Notes: a model not told the origin generated them from the letters alone. DNA of 64,000 nt from Eubacterium sp. (GCA_024698965.1 JAILQM010000020.1:1-64000), one strand, 5' to 3'; shown: positions 45,267 through 55,179, counted from the stretch's first letter. Program-made: numbers and translations.

Positions 45267-46517
45267 ATGGCAGTATATCTCGGAATTGATATAAATAATA
45301 AATATACACAGATAAGCGTTTTAAATACCGCAAAAGACGAGATAGTGACTCTTTCCCAGACCGGAAAAGACGAGGTATTTTCAATCCCCGTATGTATCTG
45401 CAAAAAGAAAGGGTCGGACGAATGGCTTTGCGGCTTTGACGCAGAAGGCTATTCGGCAGATTCGTCATATGCCGGAGTTTGGGACCTTTTTGACGCAGCC
45501 GTTTCCAACAGACAGCTTGTTATAGATGATGAGAATACAAACGGCAGGCTTTTATTTGCTCTTTATCTGCAAAAGCTTATTATGATAGCCGGAAAAAGAT
45601 TCGGTTTTATGACGGCGGATAAGATTATTATTACATCAAAGGAATTAAAGCCCCAGGTTATAGATCTTGTGGAGGCTATTGCCGAGTTTTTGCCGGCTCC
45701 GAAGGATAAGGTGCTGTTAAAAAGCTATAAAGAGACGTTTTATTACTATTCTTTAAAGCAAAAGCCGGAGCTTAAGCATCATGATATTTTCCTTTATAAC
45801 TATGAGGATGATACTCTTTCTTTATATAGACTTGAAAGAAACGAAAAGTCGGTTCCAAAGGTTGTAACGGTAAAGGAGGAAGTTCATGAGCATTTCGCAA
45901 CAGGACTTTTGGGAAGACCAAAAAAGAACGAAGAAAAGGATGCCATCTTTGAAGAAATCGTAAAAGAAGATGTTAAAGGCAGGCTTGTATCTGTAATTTA
46001 TCTTGTCGGAGAAGGATTTGACGGAGACTGGATGAATAAGAGCGTTGCCGCAATAGTTAAAGACAGACATGCCTATGTAGGTAAGAATCTCTACAGCAGA
46101 GGAGCCTGCTACGGATGCAGCGTTTTGGAGGCTTCTTCCGAATGGCCTTATATTTATCTCGGGGAATCCAAAACCAAGCTTAATATTTTGCTTGAAGTAT
46201 TTAATAAAAACCGCAAAGAAATGTATACTCTTATTTCAGCCGGTGAAAACTGGTATGAAACAAGCGGAAGAATAGATGTTATTTTGGATGAGGGAAACGA
46301 ATTTGATATTATTTTGGTTGCTCCGGACGGCAGTGAAACCAAGAGAAAAAATATAGTTTTAAACGGGCTTAAGGAAAGAGAAGACAGGACCTTAAGGCTT
46401 GAACTTTACGCACGACCGGAATCTCAGACAGAGATATATTTAAAGGTAACGGATAAAGGCTTCGGAGAAATTTTCCCATCTTCGGGTCAGGTTTTTGAGT
46501 ACAGAATAAGTATATAG
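45267..46517 (+). CDS. Possible Hsp70/actin-fold ATPase-like protein of unknown function (DUF5716-like)
   Basis: A 416-residue cytoplasmic protein; from memory it matches the family DUF5716. The start MAVYLGIDINNKYTQISVLN resembles the phosphate-1 loop of Hsp70/actin-fold proteins (compare GIDLGTTNS). DIFLYNYEDDTLSLYRLE (173-190) occupies the phosphate-2 position, VIYLVGEGFDGDWM (243-256) resembles the adenosine motif, and LYSRGACYGC (275-284) the following helix. Several catalytic positions are altered, so nucleotide hydrolysis is uncertain. The last 110 residues look like a beta domain. It lies 8 bases after the giant helical gene. Confidence 0.6.
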   Translation: MAVYLGIDINNKYTQISVLNTAKDEIVTLSQTGKDEVFSIPVCICKKKGSDEWLCGFDAEGYSADSSYAGVWDLFDAAVSNRQLVIDDENTNGRLLFALYLQKLIMIAGKRFGFMTADKIIITSKELKPQVIDLVEAIAEFLPAPKDKVLLKSYKETFYYYSLKQKPELKHHDIFLYNYEDDTLSLYRLERNEKSVPKVVTVKEEVHEHFATGLLGRPKKNEEKDAIFEEIVKEDVKGRLVSVIYLVGEGFDGDWMNKSVAAIVKDRHAYVGKNLYSRGACYGCSVLEASSEWPYIYLGESKTKLNILLEVFNKNRKEMYTLISAGENWYETSGRIDVILDEGNEFDIILVAPDGSETKRKNIVLNGLKEREDRTLRLELYARPESQTEIYLKVTDKGFGEIFPSSGQVFEYRISI

Positions 46518-46526
46518 GGTGAATTT

Positions 46527-47360
46527 ATGAAACTTATTTTATGTCAGGGTAAAATTGCGGAAAATCCATATTTCTTTAAGGATGCGGATGTTAATGTCTA
46601 CTCCTACGAAGAGCTTTGCTATGTGATTGTAAATTACCCTGAAGAAGTCAGCGGACAACTGGCTTCTGAAGATTTATTCAACTGGATAAAGACAGAGCTT
46701 ACTCTTACAGAGCTTGCGGATAATCTTATAAGTCTCTCCAAAGGCCAGCATCCCATTAGCAAGTTTGCCGTGAGTATTCTCTCTTACGGAGGATACAGCG
46801 CAAATGAGGATGTAAATAATGCACTTGTAACAATAAGAAAGCTCGAAAATATTCCTCCTAAAGAAAGGGATAAGATAAGAGCGGATAAAATGCTTGAGGA
46901 AGGCAGATGTTTTGCAGCAATTTCCCTTTACAAAAGAGTTATTGAGCAATGTGAATTTGAGGAAAGGGCTCTTCTCGGAAAGCTGTGGCATAATATGGGA
47001 GTATGCTACGCAAGGATGTTTATTTTTGATACTGCGGGGGCATGCTTTGAAAGGGCATTTCATTTTTCGGGTTCTTCCGAGAGCAGAAAAGAAGCGCTTT
47101 TATGCAGCTTTTTAATGTACGGTGATCGTGAATACGATACGGATATTAACGATATAGATTTAAGAACGTGGTATGATTTTGCGGATCTTAAAAAAGAAAA
47201 TGCAAATTCTGAGGCCGTTTCGGATAAAATTGCCGAGATTACAAGAAATATGAGGGCGGTTAAATCCGGCGATGAGAAATCATTTTTTGATATTTACGAA
47301 AAAGTGCTTCAAGAGTTTAAGGATGATTATTTAAAGAGGGCTGAGTATGGGGCTGTTTAG
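46527..47360 (+). CDS. TPR-like protein of unknown function
   Basis: A 277-residue soluble protein. An N-terminal alpha/beta part (KLILCQGKIAENPYFFKDADVNVYSYEELCYVIVNYPEEV) precedes helical repeats; the clearest TPR-like hairpin is LWHNMGVCYARMFIFDTAGACFERAFHFSG, with another at ADKMLEEGRCFAAISLYKRVIEQC. It has no signal peptide or membrane segment. The 3' end overlaps the next gene by 14 bases. TPRs bind other proteins, consistent with a multi-protein complex encoded by this operon; no function is known to me. Confidence 0.7.
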   Translation: MKLILCQGKIAENPYFFKDADVNVYSYEELCYVIVNYPEEVSGQLASEDLFNWIKTELTLTELADNLISLSKGQHPISKFAVSILSYGGYSANEDVNNALVTIRKLENIPPKERDKIRADKMLEEGRCFAAISLYKRVIEQCEFEERALLGKLWHNMGVCYARMFIFDTAGACFERAFHFSGSSESRKEALLCSFLMYGDREYDTDINDIDLRTWYDFADLKKENANSEAVSDKIAEITRNMRAVKSGDEKSFFDIYEKVLQEFKDDYLKRAEYGAV

Positions 47361-48528
47361 TAAGATTTTCGGTAGATTCCGAAAGAAAGATACATATGAA
47401 GAGACTTTAGAATATGACTTTAAGGACAAAATGCGCTCATATGAAAATAGCGAAGTAAGCGGTGAGCAGCGAGTGATTGAGGGCTGTGAAAAGATTATGG
47501 AGCTTGTTAAGGATTTGAAAAAGGAAAAGTCCGAGTATGATGTGCTTACAGGTTATTTAAATGATACCGAGATTTTGCTTAATCTTGCGGAAGAAGATAA
47601 AGACGATCTTGCTCAGACGGCTTCAAACATTATTAATCTAAGCTCTACCAAAGACAGATACAGGATGAAGAGCGCTCAGATTTCAGATGAAAGAATGAGT
47701 GAGTTCGATACCGTAAAAGATGATATGCCCGACAGGATAAATACCATTAAATCAAACGAGGCTTATCAAAATGTCGTTAAGCGCGATATGCAGCACCTTG
47801 AAGGAGAAAAACATTCCTGGGCAATTGAAATATCGGAAATTACCGAGGAACAGTCGCTTCTTAATAAAGTGCTTTATATAATACTTTTTTTGTTTGCTGC
47901 CTGGATGATAATCTGCGGAATCGCAACACTGCATTATAATATAGATATGAATCTTGCGGCTCTTTCCGTCGGAGCGGTAATTGCCGTAATCGTAATGCTT
48001 TTATATGTGAGAATTCAGACCAACCAAAAGAATTTAAAACAGGCAGAGGTAAATATTAACAGAGCAATTGTGTTGCTTAATCAGATGAAGGCCAAGTATG
48101 TGACAATAACAAATGCCGTCAATTACGCCTATGAAAAATACGATGTTAAAAGCTCCTATGAGCTTGGTTATCTTTGGGAGCAGTATTTACAGGCGGTAAG
48201 AGAAAGAGAAGCCTACGAAAGGGCCAACGAAGACCTTGACTACTATAATAAAGTGCTTTTAAGGGAGCTAAAAACCTATAAGCTTTTTGACGAGAGCATT
48301 TGGATTTACAATGCGGCAGCACTTGTTGACGATAAGGAAATGGTTGAGGTAAGACACCGTTTTATAGAGCAGAGGCAAAAATGCCGAAGCAGGATAGAAA
48401 ATGTTGTTGCGGATATGAAGGATGAATATCAGTCGATTAACAAAATTATTTCATCAAAAAGCGAAATCGATCCTCAGGTAAAAGAGATATTAAGCATTGT
48501 CGAAGCATTAATAAAGCAGTATGCTTGA
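47347..48528 (+). CDS. Two-pass membrane coiled-coil protein of unknown function
   Basis: A 393-residue protein. Long charged helices with coiled-coil character (residues about 20-170) precede two membrane segments (about 174-192, VLYIILFLFAAWMIICGIA, and 203-221, LAALSVGAVIAVIVMLLYV) joined by a short loop. A second long helical region (225-390) follows. With both ends on the same side it could form a membrane-attached hairpin scaffold for the three soluble partners encoded upstream. No homologue of known function is recognised. Confidence 0.7.
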   Translation: MGLFSKIFGRFRKKDTYEETLEYDFKDKMRSYENSEVSGEQRVIEGCEKIMELVKDLKKEKSEYDVLTGYLNDTEILLNLAEEDKDDLAQTASNIINLSSTKDRYRMKSAQISDERMSEFDTVKDDMPDRINTIKSNEAYQNVVKRDMQHLEGEKHSWAIEISEITEEQSLLNKVLYIILFLFAAWMIICGIATLHYNIDMNLAALSVGAVIAVIVMLLYVRIQTNQKNLKQAEVNINRAIVLLNQMKAKYVTITNAVNYAYEKYDVKSSYELGYLWEQYLQAVREREAYERANEDLDYYNKVLLRELKTYKLFDESIWIYNAAALVDDKEMVEVRHRFIEQRQKCRSRIENVVADMKDEYQSINKIISSKSEIDPQVKEILSIVEALIKQYA

Positions 48529-48553
48529 CTATTTTCGGCATAAATAGTAAAAT
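48525..48553 (+). promoter_or_regulatory. Predicted promoter of the CBS-domain protein gene
   Basis: TTGACT and TAAAAT are 17 bases apart; the -35 box overlaps the last codons of the preceding gene. Confidence 0.55.
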
Positions 48554-48602
48554 TTTCGGTATGTATGTAAATTTATTTTAATAAAGGCAGGTGTTTTTAT
48601 TT

Positions 48603-49535
48603 ATGGATGATTCCGCGCCGTATATTCTGATTGTATTACTGGTAGCCGGTCTTTTGATCCTTTCGACATTAATTTGTTTTATAATATATTTTCTTATGAA
48701 GAAAAAAGCAAATGCAAGACATGTTGAGGGTGATGATGTAACGGAAGAAGAAATCATTTCAATGGTCAATGAAGGCCATGAGCAGGGCACAATCTTGCAG
48801 AGTGAAGCCGAGATGATTAACAATATTTTTGAGTTTTCCGATACTCAGGCCGATGATATTATGACGGTCAGGAAAAATGTAGCAGGTATTAATGAAGAAA
48901 CTTCGTTTGATGAAGCCATTGACTATCTGCTCGGTGAAAACTATTCGAGATTTCCGGTATATAAGGATGATATAGATCATATCATAGGTATTCTTCATAT
49001 TAAGGATGCTTTTGTATACTATAGAAAAAACAAGGATACAAAGCTTAAAATTTCGGAAATCCCGGGGCTCGTTTCGGATCCACTTTTTATTCCGGAGACT
49101 CAGAACATCGATATTTTATTCAAAACCATGCAGAAAACCAAAAAGCATATGGTTATAGTTGTGGATGAATACGGTCAGACTTCGGGAATTGTTACAATGG
49201 AAGATATTCTTGAAGAAATTTTCGGTAATATCGAAGACGAGCATGATAAAGCGGAAAATATGATAATAAAGCGCGGCGTCGGTTCATTTATTATTGACGG
49301 ACGTGCAGAACTTGATGATGTCGAGGAAGCCTTGGGCATTGAAACGGATATAGATGATATAGATACGCTTAACGGTCTTATTGTCGCTCTTATCGATAAG
49401 ATTCCGGAAGACAATGAAAGATTTGAAGTATCTTATAAAGGATATTTGTTTAAGGCATTATCTGTTAAAAACAAGACCGTTAAATCGGTTTTGGCTGTAA
49501 AGCTTGACGAAGAAAAAGAAGAAAAGGAAGGTTAG
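48603..49535 (+). CDS. CBS-pair/CorC-domain protein (hemolysin family, short form)
   Basis: A 310-residue protein of the CorC/HlyC group. One N-terminal membrane helix (ILIVLLVAGLLILSTLICFIIYFL) replaces the usual four-helix DUF21/CNNM domain. A CBS pair follows: DIMTVRKNVAGINEETSFDEAIDYLL...YSRFPVYKDD and KKHMVIVVDEYGQTSGIVTMEDILEEIFGNIEDEHD. The C-terminal CorC domain is present (VGSFIIDGRAELDDVEEALGI). Such proteins are linked to magnesium or cobalt homeostasis. ATG 48603 is preferred to GTG 48591, which overlaps the ribosome binding site. Confidence 0.85.
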   Translation: MDDSAPYILIVLLVAGLLILSTLICFIIYFLMKKKANARHVEGDDVTEEEIISMVNEGHEQGTILQSEAEMINNIFEFSDTQADDIMTVRKNVAGINEETSFDEAIDYLLGENYSRFPVYKDDIDHIIGILHIKDAFVYYRKNKDTKLKISEIPGLVSDPLFIPETQNIDILFKTMQKTKKHMVIVVDEYGQTSGIVTMEDILEEIFGNIEDEHDKAENMIIKRGVGSFIIDGRAELDDVEEALGIETDIDDIDTLNGLIVALIDKIPEDNERFEVSYKGYLFKALSVKNKTVKSVLAVKLDEEKEEKEG

Positions 49536-49541
49536 TTAGAA

Positions 49542-50285
49542 ATGTCAGGACATTCAAAATTCGCAAACATTAAGCATAAAAAGGAGAAAAACGATAAAGC
49601 AAAAGGTAAAATCTTTACCGTAATCGGAAGAGAAATCGCCGTAGCCGTTAAAGAAGGCGGTTCGGATCCAAACAATAACAGCAAGCTCAGAGACGTTATC
49701 GCAAAGGCAAAAGCAAACAACATGCCTAACGATACCATAGAAAGAGGTATTAAAAAGGCTGCCGGTGATATCGGAAGCGTAAACTATGAAACTATTACAT
49801 ATGAAGGATACGGTCCTAACGGTACAGCAATTATCGTTCGTACACTTACAGACAATAAAAACCGTACAGCAGCTAATGTTAGAAGTGCATTTACAAAGGG
49901 TAACGGTAATGTAGGTACAACAGGCTGCGTATCATATATGTTTGATGAAAAGGGACAGATCATTGTAGCTAAAGAAGAGTTCGACGGAGACGGAGACGAG
50001 CTTATGATGACTGCTCTTGATGCGGGCGCAGAGGATTTTAACGAAGAAGACGACAGCTTCGAAATTCTCACAGCTCCAAATGATTTTTCCGAGGTAAGAG
50101 AAGCTCTTGAAGCAGCCGGAATTCCAATGGCTTCAGCTGAAGTAACTATGATTCCGCAGACTTATGTAGAACTTACCGACGAGCAGGATATTTACCATAT
50201 CCGCAAGACACTTGATATGCTTGATGAAGATGATGACGTGCAGGAGGTTTACCACAACTGGGATGAGCCGGACGAAGAAGAGTAA
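49542..50285 (+). CDS. yebC: YebC/PmpR/TACO1 family protein
   Basis: A 247-residue protein starting [32 protein letters not shown], the defining N-terminus of the family, with [17 protein letters not shown] and [25 protein letters not shown]. It has been described as a DNA-binding regulator and, more recently, as a translation factor easing ribosome stalling; the sequence cannot distinguish these. The 3' end overlaps the ftsK-type gene by 23 bases. Confidence 0.95.
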   Translation: MSGHSKFANIKHKKEKNDKAKGKIFTVIGREIAVAVKEGGSDPNNNSKLRDVIAKAKANNMPNDTIERGIKKAAGDIGSVNYETITYEGYGPNGTAIIVRTLTDNKNRTAANVRSAFTKGNGNVGTTGCVSYMFDEKGQIIVAKEEFDGDGDELMMTALDAGAEDFNEEDDSFEILTAPNDFSEVREALEAAGIPMASAEVTMIPQTYVELTDEQDIYHIRKTLDMLDEDDDVQEVYHNWDEPDEEE

Positions 50286-52761
50286 TTCAAAAAGAAAAAA
50301 CGAAACAGTAGTAAGAGATAATGCTATTGTTATTACAATAGCCGTTATTGCTGTGCTTCTTTTTATCGGTATACTCGGAATCGGTGGTAAGTTTGCGGAA
50401 GTTTGCCGCTTTGCAATGTTTTCCGTTTTCGGACTTTTGGCATATGCATTTCCGATTTGCGTTATCGGTAGTATTTTATATTTATACATTATGAAAAACA
50501 ATAAAATGAGAATACCCAAGGTAGTAGTATTTTGGGTATTCTTTATACTTTTATGTATGTTTTTCCAACTTCTTACCGGAGGCTATGATATGTCTTCGGC
50601 TATTGTTGACATTGTAAAGTATTCTCGCGAAAACCATATGGGCGGAGGCTTTGTCGGTGGAATTTTGGAAGTTGTTTTAAGGCCGATATTCGGACTGGTG
50701 GGCTGCTTTATTATTGATTCGGCCGCAATGATAATCTGTCTTGTTTTTTTGACGGAGATTTCTTTTGTGGATGCAGCTATTAAAGGCGGAGAAGACGTTT
50801 ATAAAGCATCTAAGGAAAAAACCAGAGCCGTAAAAAACATTATTGCCGAAAACAAAGCTGATAAAAAGATGAGAATGGACAACAAAAGAGTCGGCGTAAG
50901 TCTTGATACTACAGTAGGGCCTTCTGATGGGGCACAATCTGCAACTGTTTTAAGATCGGATGATTTAAAAGAGCTTACATTAAATGCTCCTTTGGAAGAA
51001 GATTTACCAACTAAGGACGACGGATATTTTTCAAATACAATAATTGAACAGCTTAACTGCAATAAAAACGGAGTATTTGTTACATCTGAGCCTGTGGCAG
51101 AGCCTGAACCTGTATATATACCTGAGCCTTTATATGAGCCGGAGAATTCTTACGAGATTGAGCCGCAAATGCAGACGGCGCCGGAGCCTAAAGTACAAAA
51201 GGCTCCTAATCAAAAAACTTTGCCTAAAGATGATAATTCTTCGGCGGATGAAGGAATTTCCATAAGCGAAAATGATAAGAGCGGAAAGCCTTACAAGAGT
51301 TTTCCTCTTAGTCTTCTTGCATCGCCTTCAAAGAAAGCTCTTTCAAACAATAATACCTCGGTTAAAGATAAGCTTCAGGCCACATTGGACAGCTTCGGAG
51401 TGGATGCTACGGTTACAGGTTATGAGATGGGCCCGTCGGTTACAAGATACGAAATTTTACCGAATGCAGGTGTTAAGGTTTCTAAGATTGTAGGTCTTAG
51501 CGATGATATTAAGCTTGCGCTTGCTGCGGCTGATATAAGAATAGAGGCGCCTATTCCGGGTAAATCCGTTATAGGTATAGAAGTGCCGAATAAAGAAAAT
51601 GTAACCGTAACTTTAAGAGAGCTTTTAGAGTCTGACACATTTAAAAAACAGACATCCAAAATTGCGTTTACGGCGGGTAAAGATATAGGAGGAAATGTGG
51701 TAATTGCTGATATTGCGAAGATGCCACATCTGCTTATTGCCGGTGCAACAGGCTCCGGAAAATCTGTATGTATAAATACTATAATTATGAGTATTTTATA
51801 TCATGCCTCACCGGATGAAGTTAAGATGATAATGATTGACCCTAAGGTTGTTGAACTTTCCGTATATAACGGAATTCCTCATCTGCTTACCAATGTCGTA
51901 ACAGACCCAAAGAAGGCTGCTGCGGCTCTTAACTGGGCGGTAAATGAGATGACAGACAGATACAATAAGTTTGCAACCACGGGTGTAAGAGATATTTTTG
52001 CGTACAACAGACATGTGGATGAAATAACCGGTGTTCCCGAAGAAGAGATGCCTGCAAAGCTTCCGCAGATTGTTGTAATAGTGGACGAGCTTGCGGATCT
52101 TATGATGGTGGCTCCGGGAGATGTGGAAGATGCAATCTGCAGACTTGCTCAGCTGGCCCGCGCCTGCGGTATTCACCTTATAATCGCAACTCAAAGACCC
52201 AGTGTAAACGTAATTACAGGTCTTATTAAAGCAAACATGCCTTCAAGAATCGCATTTTCGGTTTCCTCGGGCGTTGACTCAAGAACAATTCTCGATATGA
52301 ACGGTGCCGAAAAGCTTCTCGGAAAAGGAGATATGCTTTACTATCCTCAGGGACTTTCTAAGCCTAAGAGAGTACAGGGAGCATTTGTAGATGACAAAGA
52401 AGTAGCAAATGTGGTAAGCTATATAAAAGAAAATTATGTTAACGAATCCGAATCCGATGATGTCGGCAGCGCCATAGATGAAATACATGCATCTGCAGCG
52501 TCTTCATCATCCAATTCGTCGGCTGATCCGGATAACGACAGAGATGAGCTTTTTGTTCAGGCGGCGGAATTTATTATTAATTCCGATAAAGCTTCCATAG
52601 GCTCTCTACAAAGAAAATTCAGAATAGGTTTCAACAGGGCCGCAAGAATAATGGATCAGCTTTCCGAAGCTGAAATTGTGGGACCTGAAGAGGGAACGAA
52701 ACCGAGACAGATTCTTATGGGACCGGAACAGTTTGAGCAGTTTAAAGAAGAGTATTTATAA
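50263..52761 (+). CDS. ftsK: DNA translocase FtsK/SpoIIIE
   Basis: A membrane-anchored motor that pumps chromosomal DNA at division septa or into the forespore. Four N-terminal membrane helices (about residues 19-165) lead to an acidic Pro/Glu-rich linker ([19 protein letters not shown]). The ATPase has Walker [16 protein letters not shown] and Walker [15 protein letters not shown]. The C-terminal gamma winged helix ([33 protein letters not shown]) reads KOPS-like DNA signals. The start ATG 50263 lies inside yebC; AGGAGG is 15 bases before it, a rather long spacing. 832 residues. Confidence 0.95.
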   Translation: MSRTKKSNSKRKNETVVRDNAIVITIAVIAVLLFIGILGIGGKFAEVCRFAMFSVFGLLAYAFPICVIGSILYLYIMKNNKMRIPKVVVFWVFFILLCMFFQLLTGGYDMSSAIVDIVKYSRENHMGGGFVGGILEVVLRPIFGLVGCFIIDSAAMIICLVFLTEISFVDAAIKGGEDVYKASKEKTRAVKNIIAENKADKKMRMDNKRVGVSLDTTVGPSDGAQSATVLRSDDLKELTLNAPLEEDLPTKDDGYFSNTIIEQLNCNKNGVFVTSEPVAEPEPVYIPEPLYEPENSYEIEPQMQTAPEPKVQKAPNQKTLPKDDNSSADEGISISENDKSGKPYKSFPLSLLASPSKKALSNNNTSVKDKLQATLDSFGVDATVTGYEMGPSVTRYEILPNAGVKVSKIVGLSDDIKLALAAADIRIEAPIPGKSVIGIEVPNKENVTVTLRELLESDTFKKQTSKIAFTAGKDIGGNVVIADIAKMPHLLIAGATGSGKSVCINTIIMSILYHASPDEVKMIMIDPKVVELSVYNGIPHLLTNVVTDPKKAAAALNWAVNEMTDRYNKFATTGVRDIFAYNRHVDEITGVPEEEMPAKLPQIVVIVDELADLMMVAPGDVEDAICRLAQLARACGIHLIIATQRPSVNVITGLIKANMPSRIAFSVSSGVDSRTILDMNGAEKLLGKGDMLYYPQGLSKPKRVQGAFVDDKEVANVVSYIKENYVNESESDDVGSAIDEIHASAASSSSNSSADPDNDRDELFVQAAEFIINSDKASIGSLQRKFRIGFNRAARIMDQLSEAEIVGPEEGTKPRQILMGPEQFEQFKEEYL

Positions 52762-52796
52762 ATAGGGGATAATGTTGGTTTAATAGGAGGATTTCA

Positions 52797-53993
52797 ATGA
52801 AGTGTAAGCATTGCGGTGCCGAGATTAAAGACGGTAGTATATACTGTTCGTCCTGCGGCAAAGAGATTCAACTTGTACCGGAATATAATATTTCCGAGGA
52901 TGATTTGTTTAGGGAAATTATCGAGGATAAAAACGAGAAATTAAAGGCTGAAGAAGAGGAAAAACAAAAGCTTTTAAAAGAAGAAGAAGAGAAGCGCAAA
53001 AAAAAGAAAACACTCACGATTATCATTGGTGTTTTAGTAGCGCTCATTATTCTTTTCGCCGTAATAATAGGTGCTGTTACAGCCGGCAATCACAATAAAT
53101 CTTTTGATTACCAATATGACAAGGCTTTAGAGCAATATTCCGACGAGAACTATGATAAAGCCCTTGAATACTTAAACAATGCGCTTTCTATTGACGGCTC
53201 CAGCATTGATGCGAGAATTCTTATGGCAGAATGCTATATAGGGCTTGAAGATTATGACAGCGCTGAAGAGATTCTTCTTGAAGTAACAGAGCTTGAAGCG
53301 GATAATAAAGACGCCTACATTCTTTTGATTGATATTTATACCGAGCAGGATGACTATGATTCTTTGCTTTCTCTTGCTAAGAGCAGTGATGATGAAGATA
53401 TAATTGAGCTGTTTAACGATGTTTTGGTCGGCTCTCCGATAATATCCGTAAGAGGCGGAGAATATACCGAAACTCTTACCGTTGAACTCAGCGGAGATGA
53501 CGGATGCAGTATTTATTACACAACAGACGGAACAGAGCCTACCGAAGATTCTGCTCTATATTCCGAAGCTGTTGAAATAGGAGACGGAGAGACTGTATTA
53601 AACGCAATCTGCGTTGATTCGGAAGGTCATATGAGCCTTTGCTCTACGGAGACATACAACATCACGCTTACGGCTCCCGAAGCACCGTCGGTATCTCTTT
53701 CATCCGGAACATATACGACTCAGATGGAAATTACGGTAACTGTTCCTGAAGGAGCTACGGCTTATTATACCTGGGACGGCAGCACGCCAACCGCGTCATC
53801 TATAGAATATACCGGACCTGTTCAGATTCTTGAAGGAAATAATATTTTCTCGGTTGTGATTTGTGACAAGAACGGACTTTACTCACCTGTTACATCAAGA
53901 ACATATGTGTATATTCCGGAAGAAGAAGAAACCACGGATACTGAGGTTGAAGTAGATCCTGTTATTGCAGACAATATTGAAACGCTTGAATAA
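52797..53993 (+). CDS. Membrane protein with zinc ribbon, TPRs and chitobiase C-terminal-like domains
   Basis: A 398-residue mosaic. A zinc ribbon (CKHCG...YCSSCG, residues 3-22) and a charged Glu/Lys coiled coil (about 45-72) precede one membrane helix (LTIIIGVLVALIILFAVIIGAV). TPR-like repeats follow (YDKALEQYSDENYDKALEYLNNALSID, then MAECYIGLEDYDSAEEILLEV). Two chitobiase/hexosaminidase C-terminal-like beta modules end it, each with the YYTTDGTEPT-type motif (SIYYTTDGTEPTEDSALY and AYYTWDGSTPTASSIEY). The ribbon is cytoplasmic and the rest outside. Function unknown; cell-envelope sensing or scaffolding is possible. Confidence 0.8.
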   Translation: MKCKHCGAEIKDGSIYCSSCGKEIQLVPEYNISEDDLFREIIEDKNEKLKAEEEEKQKLLKEEEEKRKKKKTLTIIIGVLVALIILFAVIIGAVTAGNHNKSFDYQYDKALEQYSDENYDKALEYLNNALSIDGSSIDARILMAECYIGLEDYDSAEEILLEVTELEADNKDAYILLIDIYTEQDDYDSLLSLAKSSDDEDIIELFNDVLVGSPIISVRGGEYTETLTVELSGDDGCSIYYTTDGTEPTEDSALYSEAVEIGDGETVLNAICVDSEGHMSLCSTETYNITLTAPEAPSVSLSSGTYTTQMEITVTVPEGATAYYTWDGSTPTASSIEYTGPVQILEGNNIFSVVICDKNGLYSPVTSRTYVYIPEEEETTDTEVEVDPVIADNIETLE

Positions 53994-53998
53994 AAAAT

Positions 53999-54026
53999 AA
54001 GCCGAAAGCATTATTGCTTTCGGCTT
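53999..54026. terminator. Bidirectional terminator between convergent genes
   Basis: The perfect stem AAGCCGAAAGCA / TGCTTTCGGCTT with loop TTAT lies between the 52.8-54.0 kb gene and xpt, with A-rich and T-rich flanks allowing use from both sides. Confidence 0.82.
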
Positions 54027-54034
54027 TAAATATC

Positions 54035-54610
54035 TTATTCTTGTATAAATTCAACAACACCTTTATCGAGCTTCGATATTCTCGCGAGAGAATATACTTC
54101 AACGCCCTGAGCTTCAAGCTTGCTTCTTCCGGGCTGGAAGCTCTTTTCTATCAATACCGAAATCCCGGCAATTGTCGCATGAACCGATCTTAAAAGTCTT
54201 AATGCACCTGTTGCGGCCTCGCCGTTAGCAAGGAAGTCATCAACGATAAGAACATGATCGTTTTCATTAATGAAATCACTGTTTAAAGTAAGGTCGTAGC
54301 TTGTACCTTTAGTATATGAAACAACAACTGTATGAGCCAGATGTTCGTTTAAAACCTTTGAAGGAGCTTTTTTAAGAATTATCATCGGAAGACCCATTTC
54401 CTCAGCGGTCATAAGAGCCGGTGCAATACCGGAGCTTTCTATTGTTACTATTTTTGTAATACCCCTGTCTTTGAAATGAGCGGCAATATCTTTGCCGATT
54501 TCGCGCATAAGAGAAGCATCAACCTGGTGATTGATAAAACCGTCCACCTTAAGTACTTCGTTGCTTACCGCATTACCCTCTGCAAGAATTCTCTCTTCTA
54601 ACTGTTTCAA
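54035..54610 (-). CDS. xpt: Xanthine phosphoribosyltransferase
   Basis: Purine salvage enzyme converting xanthine and PRPP to XMP. The PRPP loop is VLIVDDFLANGEAATG, and the substrate and pyrophosphate regions are TIESSGIAPALMTAEEMGLP and ILKKAPS. At 191 residues it is typical. The start codon is TTG at 54610: GGAGGG lies 8 bases upstream and MKQLEERIL is the normal start. In many Firmicutes xpt is controlled by a purine riboswitch; the short 89-base gap to rlmH holds none that I can recognise, only a promoter. Confidence 0.95.
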   Translation of the reverse strand: MKQLEERILAEGNAVSNEVLKVDGFINHQVDASLMREIGKDIAAHFKDRGITKIVTIESSGIAPALMTAEEMGLPMIILKKAPSKVLNEHLAHTVVVSYTKGTSYDLTLNSDFINENDHVLIVDDFLANGEAATGALRLLRSVHATIAGISVLIEKSFQPGRSKLEAQGVEVYSLARISKLDKGVVEFIQE

Positions 54611-54646
54611 TTTGCTTTCCCTCCGGATGTTGTAAATATTTCATAT

Positions 54647-54675
54647 ATTATAAGATATTTTTGAGTTTTAAACAA
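54647..54675 (-). promoter_or_regulatory. Predicted promoter of xpt
   Basis: On the minus strand TTGTTT (54675-54670) and TATAAT (54652-54647) are 17 bases apart. Confidence 0.6.
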
Positions 54676-54699
54676 CCTCTCGCCTCTTTTTAAATTGTA

Positions 54700-55179
54700 C
54701 TATTTATGATACGGTTCGTTGTTTGAAATGCGAAAAGCTCTGTATATCTGCTCGCATAATATGACTCTCATAAGCTGATGGGGAAATGTCATTTTGGAAA
54801 ACGAGAGTTTATAGTCGGATTTTTTTACAATATTTTCCGAGAGCCCGAGAGAGCCTCCTATAATAAAGCAGATATGACTTTTGCCGCTAAGCATAATGTC
54901 TTCGATTTTATGGGAAAGTTCAACCGAGTCAAGCATTTTCCCTTCAATACAAAGGGCTATGTTATAGGCATTTTCATCCCAAAGCTTTAAAAGTCTTTCG
55001 CCTTCTTTTTCTTTTATAAGAAGGCATTCTTTTTCCGAGGCATTATCGGGCGTTTTTTCATCAGATACTTCCTTTATTTCGAAGGAAGAGTATCTGCTCA
55101 TTCTTTTGGAATATTCCGCTATGGCATCGGTGAAATATTTTTCTTTTATTTTTCCTACGCAAATTATTGTAATCTTCAT
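54700..55179 (-). CDS. rlmH: 23S rRNA pseudouridine-1915 N3-methyltransferase RlmH
   Basis: SPOUT-class methyltransferase acting on helix 69 of 23S rRNA in the 70S ribosome. Start MKITIICVGKIKEKYFTDAIAEYSKR, the knot region ICFIIGGSLGLSENIVKKSDYKLSFSKMTFPHQLMRVILCEQIYRAF and the C-terminal NNEPYHK are all diagnostic. The 159-residue length is exact for the family. No clear Shine-Dalgarno sequence precedes the ATG. Confidence 0.97.
   Translation of the reverse strand: MKITIICVGKIKEKYFTDAIAEYSKRMSRYSSFEIKEVSDEKTPDNASEKECLLIKEKEGERLLKLWDENAYNIALCIEGKMLDSVELSHKIEDIMLSGKSHICFIIGGSLGLSENIVKKSDYKLSFSKMTFPHQLMRVILCEQIYRAFRISNNEPYHK

Noticed and set aside
54611..54699. Purine riboswitch upstream of xpt
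   Set aside because: The minus-strand leader is too short after the promoter and lacks the conserved purine-aptamer core; a plain promoter explains the region.
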